64,000 nt of DNA from Diphasiastrum complanatum (taxonomy: Eukaryota; Streptophyta; Lycopodiopsida; Lycopodiales; Lycopodiaceae). Below the pieces are notes generated by a model. That model had not been told where the DNA came from. It saw only the letters and a program-made list of their open reading frames with translations, and searched no databases. This document shows, in pieces, positions 11,498 to 25,744 of this stretch (position 1 is the first letter of the stretch; each line of letters starts with the position of its first letter). Made by a program: the position numbers and the translations under genes. Location of the stretch: assembly GCA_029204225.1 (NCBI GenBank), contig CM055102.1, positions 23,901,390 to 23,965,389 of the forward strand, in the 5' to 3' direction.

Positions 11498-12510
11498 TCC
11501 AAATTATGACATGGCAAGGCCTTTGTGGTACAATACCACATCATACTTGTTTTGGGTCTAATTTGTGCATACCCTAATCTACTTTTATTTAAAGGCATTC
11601 TTACTACTAAACTCACTTTTTCCTTTTTCACAAAGGAAACAGGTGCTTGCCTCCTTATGCGAAATGTGCGCAACTTGTTTTAATTAAAATTTTTAGATAC
11701 ATGTCCTTCGGTGTGTCTAAGAGTGCATGTAAAAAAACAGTCACTTTTTTCTAGACACACCTTTTCTCGGAAGATTTGTGTAAAAGAAATTTTATGCCAA
11801 ACAAATAAAACAAAAAAGTAAAAAATGTGTGTGTCATGGAAGGTCCACATCTTGAGCCCTTCTCGATGGGCTTTGGACGCACACACAATGCCCTGGGGAG
11901 GCTCTTGGTCAGTGCAAGCCAGGCGCTATGTGCCTCGTGGTCCCGGGCAGTGAAGCACGCTCCCAGGCAGCAGCTGGGCCTAGGCTCCCGAATAGCATAT
12001 GCCGGCAGTCGATAGGGCTCACAGGCAGCACAGTAGGGCTCTTGGGCAACATAGCGCCACGATGGGTGAGCCTTGAGCACCGATGCCTTTGACTCAGGCA
12101 GCTACCCGTGTAGCAGGTTTGCATATATATAGCTCCAGAAAAATTTCTTTCAAAATGGCTATGGGATAATTTTCTGGTTGCCTGATGACATGACTCGGTG
12201 CACCGTGCAGCCATTTAAAAAAAAAAAGTGTGGCTATCACAGCCGCTGCGCCGTGCGTGCTTGGTAGATACAAGGAGCCCTTCGGGCTTGACCGAAGTCC
12301 CTTTTGGAGGGAGAGGAGAACTTCCCCTAACCCTAAACCTAATTTTGGACCTAATGAGCTGCTGGTGCTCTGAGATATATCAGGTTTGCAATGCATATGA
12401 TAAATATGCTCTTTTTTCTCTCGAATAAATATGCGTCTGCCAACAGTTATCGCAGCAAAAGGCATGTAAGCAGACCAACTAAAACCAACAATCAGTACAT
12501 CAGGAGAGGA
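11498..12510. other. Upstream region of the J-protein gene, no gene recognised
   Basis: A locally GC-richer block at about 11850-12100 contrasts with the AT-rich sequence around it. Overlapping open frames on both strands (up to 152 codons on minus) show no motif. It could be promoter-distal regulatory sequence or a decayed insertion. Confidence 0.3.
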
Positions 12511-12518
12511 TATATAAA
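12511..12518 (+). promoter_or_regulatory. TATA-like box upstream of the J-protein gene
   Basis: TATATAAA lies about 500 bp before the start codon at 13015, which would give a 5' leader of about 470 nt. A 5' UTR intron cannot be excluded. Short upstream ATGs (for example at 12621, closing after two codons) lie in the presumed leader. Confidence 0.35.
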
Positions 12519-13014
12519 CAGAAAGCTGCAGAATCCGTCTTCTATCTGTCACAGATTTGGATTTCCAGCAGCTTCACTAAGATCAACCAGCTTTTTGTTG
12601 TCACAGCAGAACCCTAAACTGATGGCCTAGTTTGCATATTCAGCTACGGCTGCATCGAATTGAGCTACGCGCTTAGTACCGATTGGAAAAAGGCTATGGT
12701 GAATCAACAAGCTTCTATGCTTATGTTGGATAGAGCTGCTAGCCCTTCATTTTGATCCTCCTGAAGATGAGATCCAGTGCAGTGCAATAAGTAATGGGGT
12801 GTTTGTAGTAGTGGTCACTGGATTTGCTGCAGAAAGCGTCAGATGTTGTTTATGTTGGTTGCTACACAAATTTTGGGCTGGACAGCGCAATTGCTGTTGA
12901 TACTAGTAGCTTCAGATCAGCGGGTGTATGAGGGCTTTTGCAATCGCATTGAAGGGTTTTGTATTGCTTTGTGTAGAGGTAAATTGAGTGTTGTATCGTG
13001 ACAAGGCAGAGGAG

Positions 13015-13103
13015 ATGGTGGAATCCACGGCATCAGATGATGCCCTGCTCAAGGAATTTTTCGCGGAGGTCAGTGAAGTCGAACGCGACAATGAAGTGGT
13101 TAG
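13015..13103 (+). CDS. DNAJC8: DNAJC8 exon 1 (residues 1-30)
   Basis: ATG at 13015-13017. Encodes the acidic N-terminus up to EVERDNEVV plus two bases of Arg30. Donor AG|GTCAGG. Confidence 0.93.
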
Positions 13104-16100
13104 GTCAGGTCACTTCCTTACGCTTTCTTTCCGATTCATATGCATGTTCATGTTAGGGTCTGGGTTAATAAAGCTTCCACACAATATAAACTCTACTTCC
13201 AGAGAGAGAGAAAGAATGAGAGTTTGCTTCATCCCCTTAACTGACGTGCCCCACGCCTACTGAAAGTAGACATCAAAACCAAATACAACGGGAATCATGA
13301 CCTGCCCAATAGTTCATTGGCGGTGACAAGTCGAGCCACTCGCAACCTCAAAATTTTTGGCCCTTGAACCTAGCATAAAATTACACCGAACGAAGTTCAA
13401 AAGACTTGAGAATCTGCAAATGTGTTCTAACAGGCATATGAACTTTTATGCAGGACCTCGTAGGATAAATACTATCAGGTTTCCTAAACACTGGGTTGAA
13501 GCTTCAGAGATTAGTACAGGACCTTTCTGTATGCATGTGTGGGTGAAAGAGGAGCTGGTGTTGTCTAGTCGTTAACTTGATGTATTGAATGTGTTATATG
13601 TGCTCGTGCCATTGTTATAGAGCGCTTCGAAGACACAGCTGAACAAGCTGCTGGCCATATACATTCTTGCCAGTATATTCTTGAAAGTGTGTGGGAGAGG
13701 TTTTATCACATATCATGGCGTTTTTAATATATTGAACCATCTGTTCTGGGAACAAGGCCCTTTTCTTTGTGTTACAACTTAGCACATTTAATTTGAATGT
13801 CTTCAGTGTTTCGGTACCCAAAATACTTTTGGTGAGTTGGCTTGGATGCATATTGAAGAACTTTTTGAAATCTACAAGGCAACCAAACAAGCTTTGCTGC
13901 CTCTCATTTTCCTTTATCGTGGCCCTCAAATCACTTAGGTGTCATTGTAGAGAACCTAGTGAATAATGGCTTGTTTGATGGTAGATAAACATTACCAACA
14001 AGGATTTCTATTCATCATGTTATTTTCTAAGTAATACCACGCTTCTCTACTATTTGGTAGGATGGTTATCATTTTTGATATGAGAATGATTATGCTTTGC
14101 CCTATTCCAGAGAAATATTTTTCATAGAAGGTTTCAAAAAATTGAGGTTTGAAAGGATTGAACCAAATCAATTCGATTCAATTTGATTTAAGATTCGAAT
14201 GGAAGTTGTTGATTACCTTTTACAATTTACAAATTTTTGAGTTTTTTTCCCAAATTGTTCTTAAAGTATGAACGTTTTTGGAATAAATTTACTCTAACCC
14301 GACTTTAAAGTACATATCAAATGGAGAAAAATGCTACCCTTAACCTCCCAACCCTAGATCTATGTAGGTTGTACATCTCGTAATCGACACATTCAAGGCC
14401 AATAAAAACTCATGGACAACCATGCACACACATGCATCACACCACGTATCACCGTCAAGGATCATCATGTTAGAATAAGGCAAGAGACACCACCATGCAT
14501 TACTAATCAAGTTAGTAGACAAGTAGACGATGATCTACCAGGCCATGCAATACTAATCAAGTTAGTAGACAAGTAGACGATGATCTGTCAGCACAATACA
14601 TTTGTGATTTGGAAAGATATTAGAGTCATGTATAAGATAGTCATTCATCATAGTTCAATCAAATGAGATATCCCATACAAGAATCATTGCACCTAGAACT
14701 TGCTCCTTGCCACAATGTAATTGTGAAGCCTTGGGACTCAAACCAACATCTCATGTTAAAAGCTTTGAATGATTCTATTATGTTTTGGAAAATATCAAGA
14801 AATCCTTGTACAAGTTTTACGTTTTCAAAACTCGTGACCATTCATCTGCTCACTTACCATATTGGTTTGTCTCCATGCCCTTCGTCTACAATAAGTAGAG
14901 GAGAATGCATATGATTAGACTTTGTGCTAATTCGGACCTCAAATTGTAATTTTGTTTACACTTTTGGGCATCTTCCTTTTGGTAGCCCCATTAACCTTGT
15001 TGTGACTGTCTTATAAAAAGACTTACTTGTTTTTCCTTTGTTGCAGAGTATTATCCTGTTTCAAGCTCAACCCCTTTGAACACCTTAATCTCTCGTTTGA
15101 AGCAACACAGGAAGAAGTGCGAAGGCAATATCGAAAGGTTAGCACATACATAACTCATGATGCTTTTGAGCTACTTTTTTAGAAAGTTGTTCTAATGTAT
15201 TGGTCATGATAGGGCCACATGTTAGGAAGCTTATTAAACCAAATTATGCTTTGCTTGTCTTCTTGATTTTCTTATAACTTGATAGTTTAAGCTCCCTATG
15301 TTGTGGTGATAAATTTGCCTATAATACCAGGTGAGACCCCAATGATTTTGATGGAAACGAACCACATATCTAGCTAGCGTGATGTACTTTTATGATGTTA
15401 GTTAAGAACTCTTAAAAACACTCCTATGATTTGAGAATGAAAAAAGCAAGAAATTTACACATTGTCCCAATGTTTTTGGTATAAATCACTTGTAGAAATA
15501 TATTGTTCTTCACTAGGACTTGAACTTGGAATAGAGCTTTTTGAAGTTGAAATTGTTGGAGCCGGACCTGTTTTAAATAGAGGCTAATATACCTTTGCTT
15601 TCATACCTTTCCAAACAAACCACTGTTTTGTTAAGCTCCAGATTATGCTGCTCTCATGTATGGTTTGAATGTGGATAACCATGCATCTCTTTGTTGATCT
15701 TATTCTGTAACTCAATATTACTAGGAACGCTAATCTTGTTGTCTAGATATAGAAGTCCTCCTTCATTGTCATAGGCACAGATTTGGTTTTTCATGCTGGA
15801 AAATAAGGTGTGCATTAGTCGAATAACTATTCAACAATGAATTGTGTGAAGATCATATATCCAACAAATGTTCCCCGTGCCAACATGTAATTTGCATTAA
15901 GCCTGTAGTTCAAGGCAGCAGACCTATAGCTAATCCTCCTATTCAATTTTAGTTGCAGTTAATCTATGATACTCTCTTAACTCTCTATCTTGTCCTAAAC
16001 TTTTCTAAGCCAATGGATGAAGCATTTATCAACTTGAAACTTTTCTAGAGAGTAGTAACAATGAACTGATGGTTAGCACACAGATCCCTCTCAAATTATG

Positions 16101-19100
16101 GCTCCAAGCTTACAAGACTGGAGCAACGGTATATTGCAATTTTGAAAGGAATGGACCTCTTTGAACAAAATTTTTAGCTGAGCATAGCGATGGAGGAGAT
16201 CCAAGACTCATATAGGTTGGACAAGCAAGCATTGGGGAACACTCATTGGTTGTTGGTCAAGTTCAATGGTATCCAAACAAAGAAGTTTGTTGTCCAAAAT
16301 CGTGATAAATTCAAGGGACTAAAATCTTTCTAAAGCGGGGACTAGCTGTCTAAGATTTGTTGGCAGCAAGAAGAATTTATCAATCATTAGGAGGACAACT
16401 TTTAAAAGCAATACTGCAGTTTCACACTACATGCCAAATATGAAGTTCTTAGACAAGCCTTTAAAAAAGTGCAGAAAATCCTTTGGTTTAAGCATAAGGT
16501 AAGCAATCTTTGGTGTGAGGCCGAATGCAAGGATGCTAGAAAGTGGTAAATAAGGATTCGCACTAAAGACTTTCAGAAAGATTACAGAGAGAGAGGAAAG
16601 TGTCTATGCCGGAACAACAAGATACATTGAGGAAAATGCGATATAAGATCAATGCCTTTGATTATGGCACTCTTGAATAGTATAGGGATGAGTCCATGTT
16701 GGATTATGACCAAAAATTGCCCAAAAAGCTATACACGATTGGGGATGACAATTCTCATTACCTCATTTCATTAAGAGGAAACATTTGTTTAATGCAAAAG
16801 ACCTTGTAGAGGGAGTAGGTGGCATTGCCAATGAGAAGTTCAAGATGACGAAGACATACCAGTGAAACCTGTTAAGATGGCAAGGAAGTATTAGTTCCAT
16901 ACATTCAAGAATCATTTAATCAATCCGTGGAAAAATTCTTTTCTGACTAGTAGACACAAGGCATAATCGTTCTTTAATCAAAAAAGTGGAGAGAGACAAT
17001 CCCACCAACTACTGGACCATCATGATAAGGCACACAGTTGCAAAACTTTTGCAGCATCATAGTGGAAAATAAAGTCAATACTTGGTTATAAGCAATCAAC
17101 TTAAGAGTAGAGGAGCAAGTGGGCTTTCGGAGAACATTCTACTCTGGATCATTTCATCACATTGAAAGCAGTCATTGAAGAAAGTAAAAAAGTCAACAGC
17201 CTATATTGCTGTTTTGTAAACTTTCACAATCTTTGATATGGTACCAAGAAAAAAACTACAGTGAAGGGAGTGAAGGACCTAAACTATTGCCTTATGTCAT
17301 TAAGATCGTTCTTCATGTGAGAGAGGGCGGAGCTTGTGCTCGCAGGGTGTCATAAGCTGTTGTGCCTCCCTAGTATGTGCAATGTGCTCTGAAGGCTTAT
17401 CAGCGAAAAGACTTGGAATCCTGTATCTGTGGTCAGTGGCTGTGCAGGTCGTGTAGGTGGAGCTGGTGGGACAGTACATGGTGTTGTGGCTGTTGGTGTA
17501 TTGGATGAGGATGGTTTATACGAAACTGGCATGACAATGGATGATTTCGCGGCTGAGGATGGCTTTGTAAGCCTATCAAACAAGCTAGGTGTGGACGTTG
17601 TTGTTCACTACCTCCTAGTAGATGGACCTTTCTTGAAAGCGTTATAGTTGCTGCTACGGTTGCATTTTAGCAGGTTTTGACAATCTACGAGTAAATTTTT
17701 TGCGAGTTTCATTCTACCTATGGTTCACTGATTATGTAGCACATGGCATGCCATGTAATATTAATTGCATTTTGTCTCTAATTACAAGAAGATACTAACT
17801 AGATGCAAAAATTTCAATGTGAGACAACTTTGGAAGTGACACTGTTGGTCTCCACTCTGTACTACTAATAATTCTCTCAATGTCTCTTGATAGGTGTCAT
17901 GACAATCTCTAGCACATCTTACTGTATCATGTGAATCTTCACAACCCTTCAACTTTCTCATGTAAAACAAATTATATAGTCTATGTGATCTGGGAGTACC
18001 AAATTGTGTTTCTATGTGGCAATTCAGGTCTCAAACCATCACTGTCATGAACAATATGTACTTTTAAGGTATTACATCGTATTTTTGTGGATACATTACA
18101 AGTTTGATAGGTTGAAAATTTTCAATTATAAAATAGAAAAGGTATTTTGACACATTTGAGAACCAAATTTTGAGTAAAAACGTTATTTTAGAATATTTTT
18201 TGCAGCCTCCAAACATAGCATGCCGGTGTGCTAAGTAAATTAGCTACAATTTTTTTTTGTGCAACTTCCAAAGATAGCACGCTAGTGTGCTAAATGAAAC
18301 AAGGAAAATTATTTTGGATCCAAAGATAGCACGCCGGAGTGCTAAATGAAACATGAAAATTATTTTGCAGCCTCCAAAGATAGCACGTTGGCGTGAGGCT
18401 CTAAATTGTAAAACCATAATTCATTTTCTGAACTCTTTCTGTGCTAGTAGAGTGAAGTTTGCCTTGCCCTAGTGTACGGAATGGGTAACATCACCCTGAG
18501 CCATCAAAAAGTCAGGCGTACAAAAAAAGCTGGAATTTTTAAGCATTGAACTAAACTTATTTCGATAGGCAAGTAAGATTTTTTTTTTGCGGGCTAGCAA
18601 ATTCTCTTAGCTTCTTTAGAGACAAGTTAATGTTAGGGAGATTTTCTAAGATTTCTCTGGTAGAATTATCGACTACAACTCAGTACAATCAGGAATTAAA
18701 CTGTTCAGTTGTATACAATTATGAATCCTGATGCTGAGATGTAAATTGCCCCCCGATTTCAGTGGTTCAGAAAGGAATGCTCAACGGCATACAAAGAAGA
18801 TGTAGCTCAGTGGTGAGAATCACATTGATATTATACATCGGAATCACTATCAAAATCAACAATCAGGAGTAAGAATAAAAAGAGTTAGAAGATCCGAGCA
18901 GAGTCAGATAGGTGCAATCCTGAAACCAGTTCGGCAAATTGAAGGCTGAAATAGAAGGAATCTAAAGCTTAACGCTTCAATATTAAAATCAGGCCTCTGA
19001 ATACGTGTCTAAATCAGGGTGTGAGCAGAATTAAACGCACTTTGATCCTAATTTTCAATATTTTTTATGTAGCAGACTGAATTGGCGTTGAATGACTTCA

Positions 19101-22100
19101 GTCAATGAAGTGCAATGAAGGTTTGGCAGATTCTTTTGGAATGGCCTTATCATATACAGGTGTTAAATTAGCAGTGCGAAAGGCGGAAATTGAAAAAGGA
19201 TTACATTGCAAAATTGCACTATTAGATTTGAATGGAGATGAATGCCACTGTGCAAACTGAGCCTGACTCTAGAACGACGCAGGAGCTGTCACACGGTTGT
19301 GGGCATCTTACATTTCTATATTTTTATCAAGGATTTCTCAGCCCTACCTACTTTGAATTGAAATAACTTGTGCACGTTAAAATATATGTAGGTTATGTGT
19401 TTTTTTATGGTGGTGTTTCTTGCAGAGTAGAACCTTAAAAAATGTTTGCCCAAATATATTTTGTAAAGGAAGTTGTTTTCAAAATTTAATAGGAAAAAGG
19501 ACACTGACATGGGGCTATTTGCTACCACTCTAAGTGTTAAGAGCGATTTGGGTCTCTCATTATGCTTGTAAGTGATGTTCCTTCATCGTTCCATGTCTGA
19601 GTATGCACTTGAAGCATTTTTGCAAGATACTGGACTCATTGTAGCATAGGCAGATTCATGTTGTCAACCACCAGGGCTTTATGCGAAATATCCGATTGTA
19701 AGATGTCAATGTATTTCCTACTTTGTAACATTACAAAATCTGCTGTACAATTGCAGAAATAAATTGGTGGTTTTTTTTTGCATGGATGGTCATAAGTTTA
19801 GCAGCAGTTGCATATGTGTGCACATGGATAATCAAGTTTTAATCTATTCTCATTCATAGCTTGGCCGTTTTTTGGAAATTCTCGTATTCTTGACTGTCTC
19901 ATACCAGATCTACAACTAGCAGTGGCTTATTGGAACTCCTTGATTGATGTTGGCAGATATCCCTCTTGATTCATCCGGATAAGTGTAAGCATCCAAATGC
20001 GAAGGAGGCCTTTGCAGGTGCGAGCTCTGTTTGTTTTTATTATCAGCTTATCTTGTGTATTACTCTGTCATTTTGGAAACAGTTTGATGCTGTTTTGAGT
20101 ATTTTAAAGCAGATAAGTCCATACTTTTTGCTGCATATCATAAGTCCTGAACACTAAATGCATTCAAGCTTAAAGATTAAATAATACATTTGTTCATGTC
20201 TTAAGCTTGGATTGTTTTATTGTCTTTAAGCTCAATTTTCTCAAGTCTTTGGTATGGTTGGTCGTTTGTTCCTATACCTATGCATCCTATTACTTTGAAA
20301 CAATTCTACATACTCTCAGCAGACTCTCAAGAGTCATCATCTGCAGTTTTTCCTTTCCAACGTACCAAGTGTTTGGTAACAAGACACGTTCTCAATCTCT
20401 TGTCTCTAATGTCTAGCACTTTATCGGGTACAAAAGGAGTACATGAAGAAGAATCATCTCTCAAACCCATGTCAACTAATTCCATGGTATCATCCTCATG
20501 CAAGATCAACATAAGTCGACTCACATGGAATACCGGATGGACTCTGATTCCTTCAAGGCAGTCGAGAAGCTAAACATCTAATTTTTTTAACTATTTGGAA
20601 AGGTGCACAAAATCTAGTTGATAGTTTGTAATGCTTACTAGTATGCATTACCCACAAGAATCCTTATTATATACAAATATACCCAATCACCAACTTGAAA
20701 TTCTCATGGAGTTCGTTGCAAATTAGCATAATGTTGTGCATGATCCTGCATGCTCCAAGCGTTTTCTTTCGCTAATTGGTGCATTTCTTGCATATCAAAC
20801 AAGAAATTGGCAACCTTCTAGAACTTCATCCCAGAGGTTTCAACCAATGTCGGGTGGGTATCAAAACTTTTGATACTAGCCAAGTCCAAGTATTGCAATT
20901 TTTACAAAAATTTAATACGAATTGGATATCAATATTAAGGAGGTATATGAGTTGTAGACTGGTATAAACCAGGATGGTATCACAAGGTGATACCAGCCAG
21001 TTATCAACCTGGGTATAAAGATGTACGAATTGCTAAACATACTCTTTTCAAATGGTAATATCATAACTTGAGATATAAAAAATCTGAAATATAAATTTTC
21101 TTTACTAAGACCATAGCAAAAATCCATAAAATCTCCCAAACCCGGGTATAAACATGAGTATTAAGATAGTTAATATTGGGGGATCTGGTTCTAGACCCTG
21201 GTATTACAAAATCATATACCAGCCGGGTAGGTTCCGTGATACCATGTTGATACCCATTATTGATACTAGTCGGGACTCTATATACCCACCCAACACCGTT
21301 TTCAACAACAATAGGTGACCTTGGCTGGAATCCATACATAAGGATGAATGGGCTATAAATAGTAGATGAATGCTTCTGACCAGTGACTATTATAAGTAAA
21401 CTCTATCAGAAGGAGGTACCTTTTCCACTGAGACTGCTTATGTGAGGAAAATGCACAAAGCATACCCTCCATAGTTTGATTTGTTTTTTCATTTGACCAT
21501 CGGATTTTGGATGGTCAGAAGGACTGAAACAAAGCGAGGTTTCAAGTTTCTGAATCATTGTTGACCAAAGGTGACCTGTGAATTTTGGATCGCGATCATC
21601 TACAATGTCACTAGGTAGTCCATAGAGCCTAGAAAAATGCTCTACAAAAATTTGGGCTACTCTAGAAGCCATGACTATTACCTTAGCTGGAATGAATGAA
21701 GCTAGCTTAGTAAGTTGATCCATGACTACCCATATAGTGTCATTTCCTTTTTTTTGTTTGAGGTAATCCAACTAGAAAATCCATTGAGATTTTGTTTCAC
21801 CTCTTATCAAGGATTTCCATAGGATGTAATAGTGCCCTAGCTTTTAGCCACTCAGCTTTTGTAGGTTGACATTGCTTACATTTAGTAACATAGGATTCCA
21901 CAAAAGGTTTCAACTATAGCCAATAAAATCTTTTTGAACCAAATTTAATGTTCTCTAAACCCCTGAATGTCCTGCACATGGCATGTCATGGTGATCATAC
22001 AAGATCTTGTTTTTAATTGAGACATTATCAGGTACACAAACTTTTCCATTTTTGAACAACAATGTTTAGATACCCGGTTCGAACTGGCGGTTCAAACCGG

Positions 22101-25100
22101 CCGATTCGATGGTATGAACCGTGTTTAAATCGGACAGGCCAAGTTCGAATCGTCCGAACCGGTTTAGGGTTTTTGGTTTTTTGTATTTTATTGAAATTTG
22201 ATTCTTTTTGAGGATAAATCATGATTCACATTATTGAGATAGGCCTAAACTGATGCAAAAGCTCTAAGTAATCAATGATCATTCAAATCAAGCAAGGCAT
22301 TTACTTGGACACTACAATTGGACCTTATTGGTCATTGGTAATGGATGCCATAGTTAGTGTCTAGAGGAATTTGGATGGATTGATCATTGTGGACACTGGC
22401 CAGTGGCTGCAAACTCCCAAACTTGGGGGTGAGCATTGAGCACGGATTTCAAATATGATTGGAACTTGGGTATTGAGTTTGATTTCTAGATTGTGGCAAA
22501 CTCTATTCCATTATTAGCTAGTAGGTACCATATCAGGTTAGTGAGTAGTCGGAAGTCCTTGGTGAGCCTTTACAACTTAAGTCTCTTATAGTTAAATAGA
22601 TGAGAGCCAAGGGTTACGGGTAGGTAAATGTCAAATGAGATACGAAGATGATTGATCATTTTATCAATGCTCCTCTCAAGTTTCAACTCTCAATGGCAAA
22701 ATCTAAATCAAATGGCAAAAAGCCCCCTCTCCTCTAAGATCTTCTCTCACTACCTATCGTGGAGATAGCTTATGACATTTTCCCATCCGAAGTGCCTTTG
22801 AATCCTTAGGGATTTTAAGATACACCCAGGTTCCGACCTCAAATTCCCGAGGTGAGTGACTGCGGTTAGCATAAAACTGAGCTCTATCCTGAGCGGGTTT
22901 CATGCTTTCTTTGGCCCCTTGTAGCATATCATGCATATCATGCAGCTGGAAATCTACTGCAGCTTGGAGCTTGAGACCTTTGAGTCCGACCGAAACTGGA
23001 GAACGTGGCTGAAAGCCATACATCAGCATAAAAGGACTAAATCTGGTGGCAGAATGCTTGGCACTACTGTGCGCGAACTCAACCATTGGGAGATACTTTT
23101 CCCAATCAGACTGTTGGTGAGAAACATATGCTCTAAGCATATCTTCCAACGTCTGGTTAACATGTTCTGTCTGCCCATCAGATTCTGGGTGATCCGAGGA
23201 ACCAAGACTAAGGGTTGTTTCAAGTTTATCAAATACTGACTGCTAGAACTTGCCAATGAATTTGGAGTCACGATCACTAACAATATCATTCGCAAGCCAT
23301 ACAATCTGAACAACTTTTCAACAAAAAGTTGGGCTATTTCAGATGCCTTGACAGTTAAGTTAGCACCACCCAAATGGCATCGTAACCACTCCGGGTTTTA
23401 GGGAGTCCAATCACAAAATCCATTGAAATACTTTCCCTTTTCTTGTTGGGAATTTCCAAGGAATGTAGAACACCCGCAACTTTGAGTCTTGCTGCTTTAT
23501 TTTGCTGGTATTGTTCACATCCTTGAATGTATGCCTCGACATGAGCTTTCATCTTTGGCCAGAAGAAATTCTGCCTAACAAGATCAAGTGTCCTCTGTAT
23601 GCCTGGGTGACTAACACAAGGGTTGTCATGACACTGTTGCAGAATTTGGGCCCGCAAATCCTCCCTGGCACATACATCTTTCCCTTACGGAAAAGCAGGC
23701 CATTCCTTATGGAATAGTCTCCAAGTATCTTGTCATTTCGGGATTGCTTGGGATCCTGCCTCTCAAGGTCATCACTAGATCTAGAATTTCCCGTCAGGAC
23801 ATCTAGCCAGATGCGACCGCAAAACCCATCGGTTTGACAAAGATCCCGAAATGAAAGATACAAATTAGATTGGATCTCAGCAAAGCATAACTAATTAATC
23901 TCCCCAATCCGACTCTAAGGCATCGACAACATTGTTCGACTTACCTTTACGATACCTAATGTCAAACACAAACTCCTGAATGAGTTCCGACCATCTAGCC
24001 TTATGGCCACGAAGGTCCTTGGCATCACAAATATACTTAAGGGATTGGTGATCAGTCATCACCGTAAATCTGGCACCATAAAGATAATGCCTTCAGATTT
24101 TAAACGCATGAATGACTGCAAAAAGTCCAACTTCTTGCTTTTAAAAGCAACTGGTCTACCATCTTGATAAAGGACCGCTCCTACAACAAAGTCGCTAGCA
24201 TCCGTATCAACCATGAAGGGTCGGTTAGGATCGACAATGTGGAAAATTGGAGCCGTAGAAACACAGTGCTTGAGAGTCTCAAAACTCTCATTCATTTCAT
24301 CAGTCCATGATGTCAAAGGACTTTTTCTGCGGCTACATTTTTTCTTCACCCCCTTAAGAACGTTCGTTAAGGGCAATGCTATTAAGGTAGTCCAAAATGA
24401 ACTTGTGAAAAAATCCTGTGAAGCCCAAAAAGGATTTCACATCACGAATTGTCTGAGGTCGCGGCCATTCTTGTACCTTACGGACTTTGCACATGAAAAT
24501 GAGATGCTCCTCAGATTCAGACTCTCCCAAAGAACACATCTAACATATCCTATCCTTGCATGGAATAACCTAGAAACGTCTTTTCTCAACAAGTTGGTGT
24601 GAAGAAACATAGATCTGTTGCATAGTGAATCTTAGGTGGTGTGATAGTTCATAATCAAGATATTGCAGCTGGACTTGGAAACCTGGTGCATCTATCTCCA
24701 AGAAGTGAGTCTGATAAAAGTCAGATTTGACACCCAACTATCCCTGCCAAGTATGCCAAAGATAAGCTTGGTGCATAAAGTGTCCGATATACTCATGAGT
24801 GCTTGTGCAGAAGTTTGAGATGGGAATGTCGAATGAGTCCAGAAGGTGGGCAGCCAATGAATACCAAGAGGAATGAACATCCCGACTATGAAGCTGCATT
24901 GAAGTGGTGATCACCATATGTAAATATTTATTAGTAAGAAGCGTCAGAGCTCTCTGAACATGTTCTATGAGCTGAAAGAGGGTATCAACTAGTAATGGAG
25001 GAACCGCAAACTCGACAATGATAATTTGATGTGAAGGTAAGTCTTGTGCACCAAGCCTCGGTTGGGTATAGTGCTATAGGAGTGGCCATACTATAAAAAA

Positions 25101-25707
25101 GATGACACTTATGGGACTGTCTTCTAAAGCGAAATCTCTCCAACCAGACCAAGGAGGCATGACCATTCCCCAATTGAGCCGAAGCTGCATGTCTCATGCT
25201 GAAATAGGGCCACGGAAAGGATGAAGCCACCTCCAAAGGCTGGTTGTCAAAGTCATAGTTGTGTCGAATCGCGATTCATTGAAAGAACCGCGATTCGAAA
25301 GACCTTTTCGAAAAGGTCTGGTTCGAACCATTTTTTTGACTGTTTGAACCGTTTAAAAAAAAAAAAAAAAACTCGTCGCCTCCTCGCGACCTCCTGCTCC
25401 TTGCGACTCCTGCTCCTCGTGGCCTCCTGCAGCCTGCTCGTTACCTCCCCCTGGGACCTGAAGCTTCCCAGATTTCCGCGCCTGAGAGAGAGAGAGAGAT
25501 CCGAGACACTGGACAGAATATAGATCCGCGAGTCTGGAGAGAAATCCGAGAGAGAGAGAGACGGGTGGAGTTGTGTGAGAGGGGTGGAATTGTGTGTGTC
25601 ACATGTGGCTGTTCAGTGTGTGTTCAGTGTGTGTGACTGTTGACAAATGTGTGTGTGTGTGTGTGTGTGTGTTAATGTTTGACAATGTGTGTGGGTGTGT
25701 TTGACAA

Positions 25708-25744
<37 letters not shown>

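Larger units (their letters stand above)
15138..19956 (+). other. Intron 2 (4.8 kb), mostly unclassified
   Basis: GT at 15138 and AG at 19955-19956. Apart from the LINE RT relic near 17.1 kb and the tandem repeat at 18.2 kb, no element can be named. The open frames at 17350-17647 on both strands are without known domains. Confidence 0.6.

Noticed and set aside
12988..13014. An in-frame upstream extension of DNAJC8 exon 1 starting at GTG
   Set aside because: The first ATG in frame is at 13015 and gives an N-terminus of the normal family length; a GTG start is not expected in a plant nuclear gene.
17350..17647. Overlapping frames of 72-77 codons, one proline-rich and one glycine/valine-rich
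   Set aside because: No homology or motif recognised, the location is intronic, and it is not needed to explain DNAJC8.
18795..18920. TAGCTCAGTGG at 18803 looks like a tRNA A box, with GTTCGGCAAAT-type sequence later as a possible B box
   Set aside because: No cloverleaf can be folded, the spacing to a B box is wrong, and no SINE tail was seen. Kept only as a weak SINE hint.
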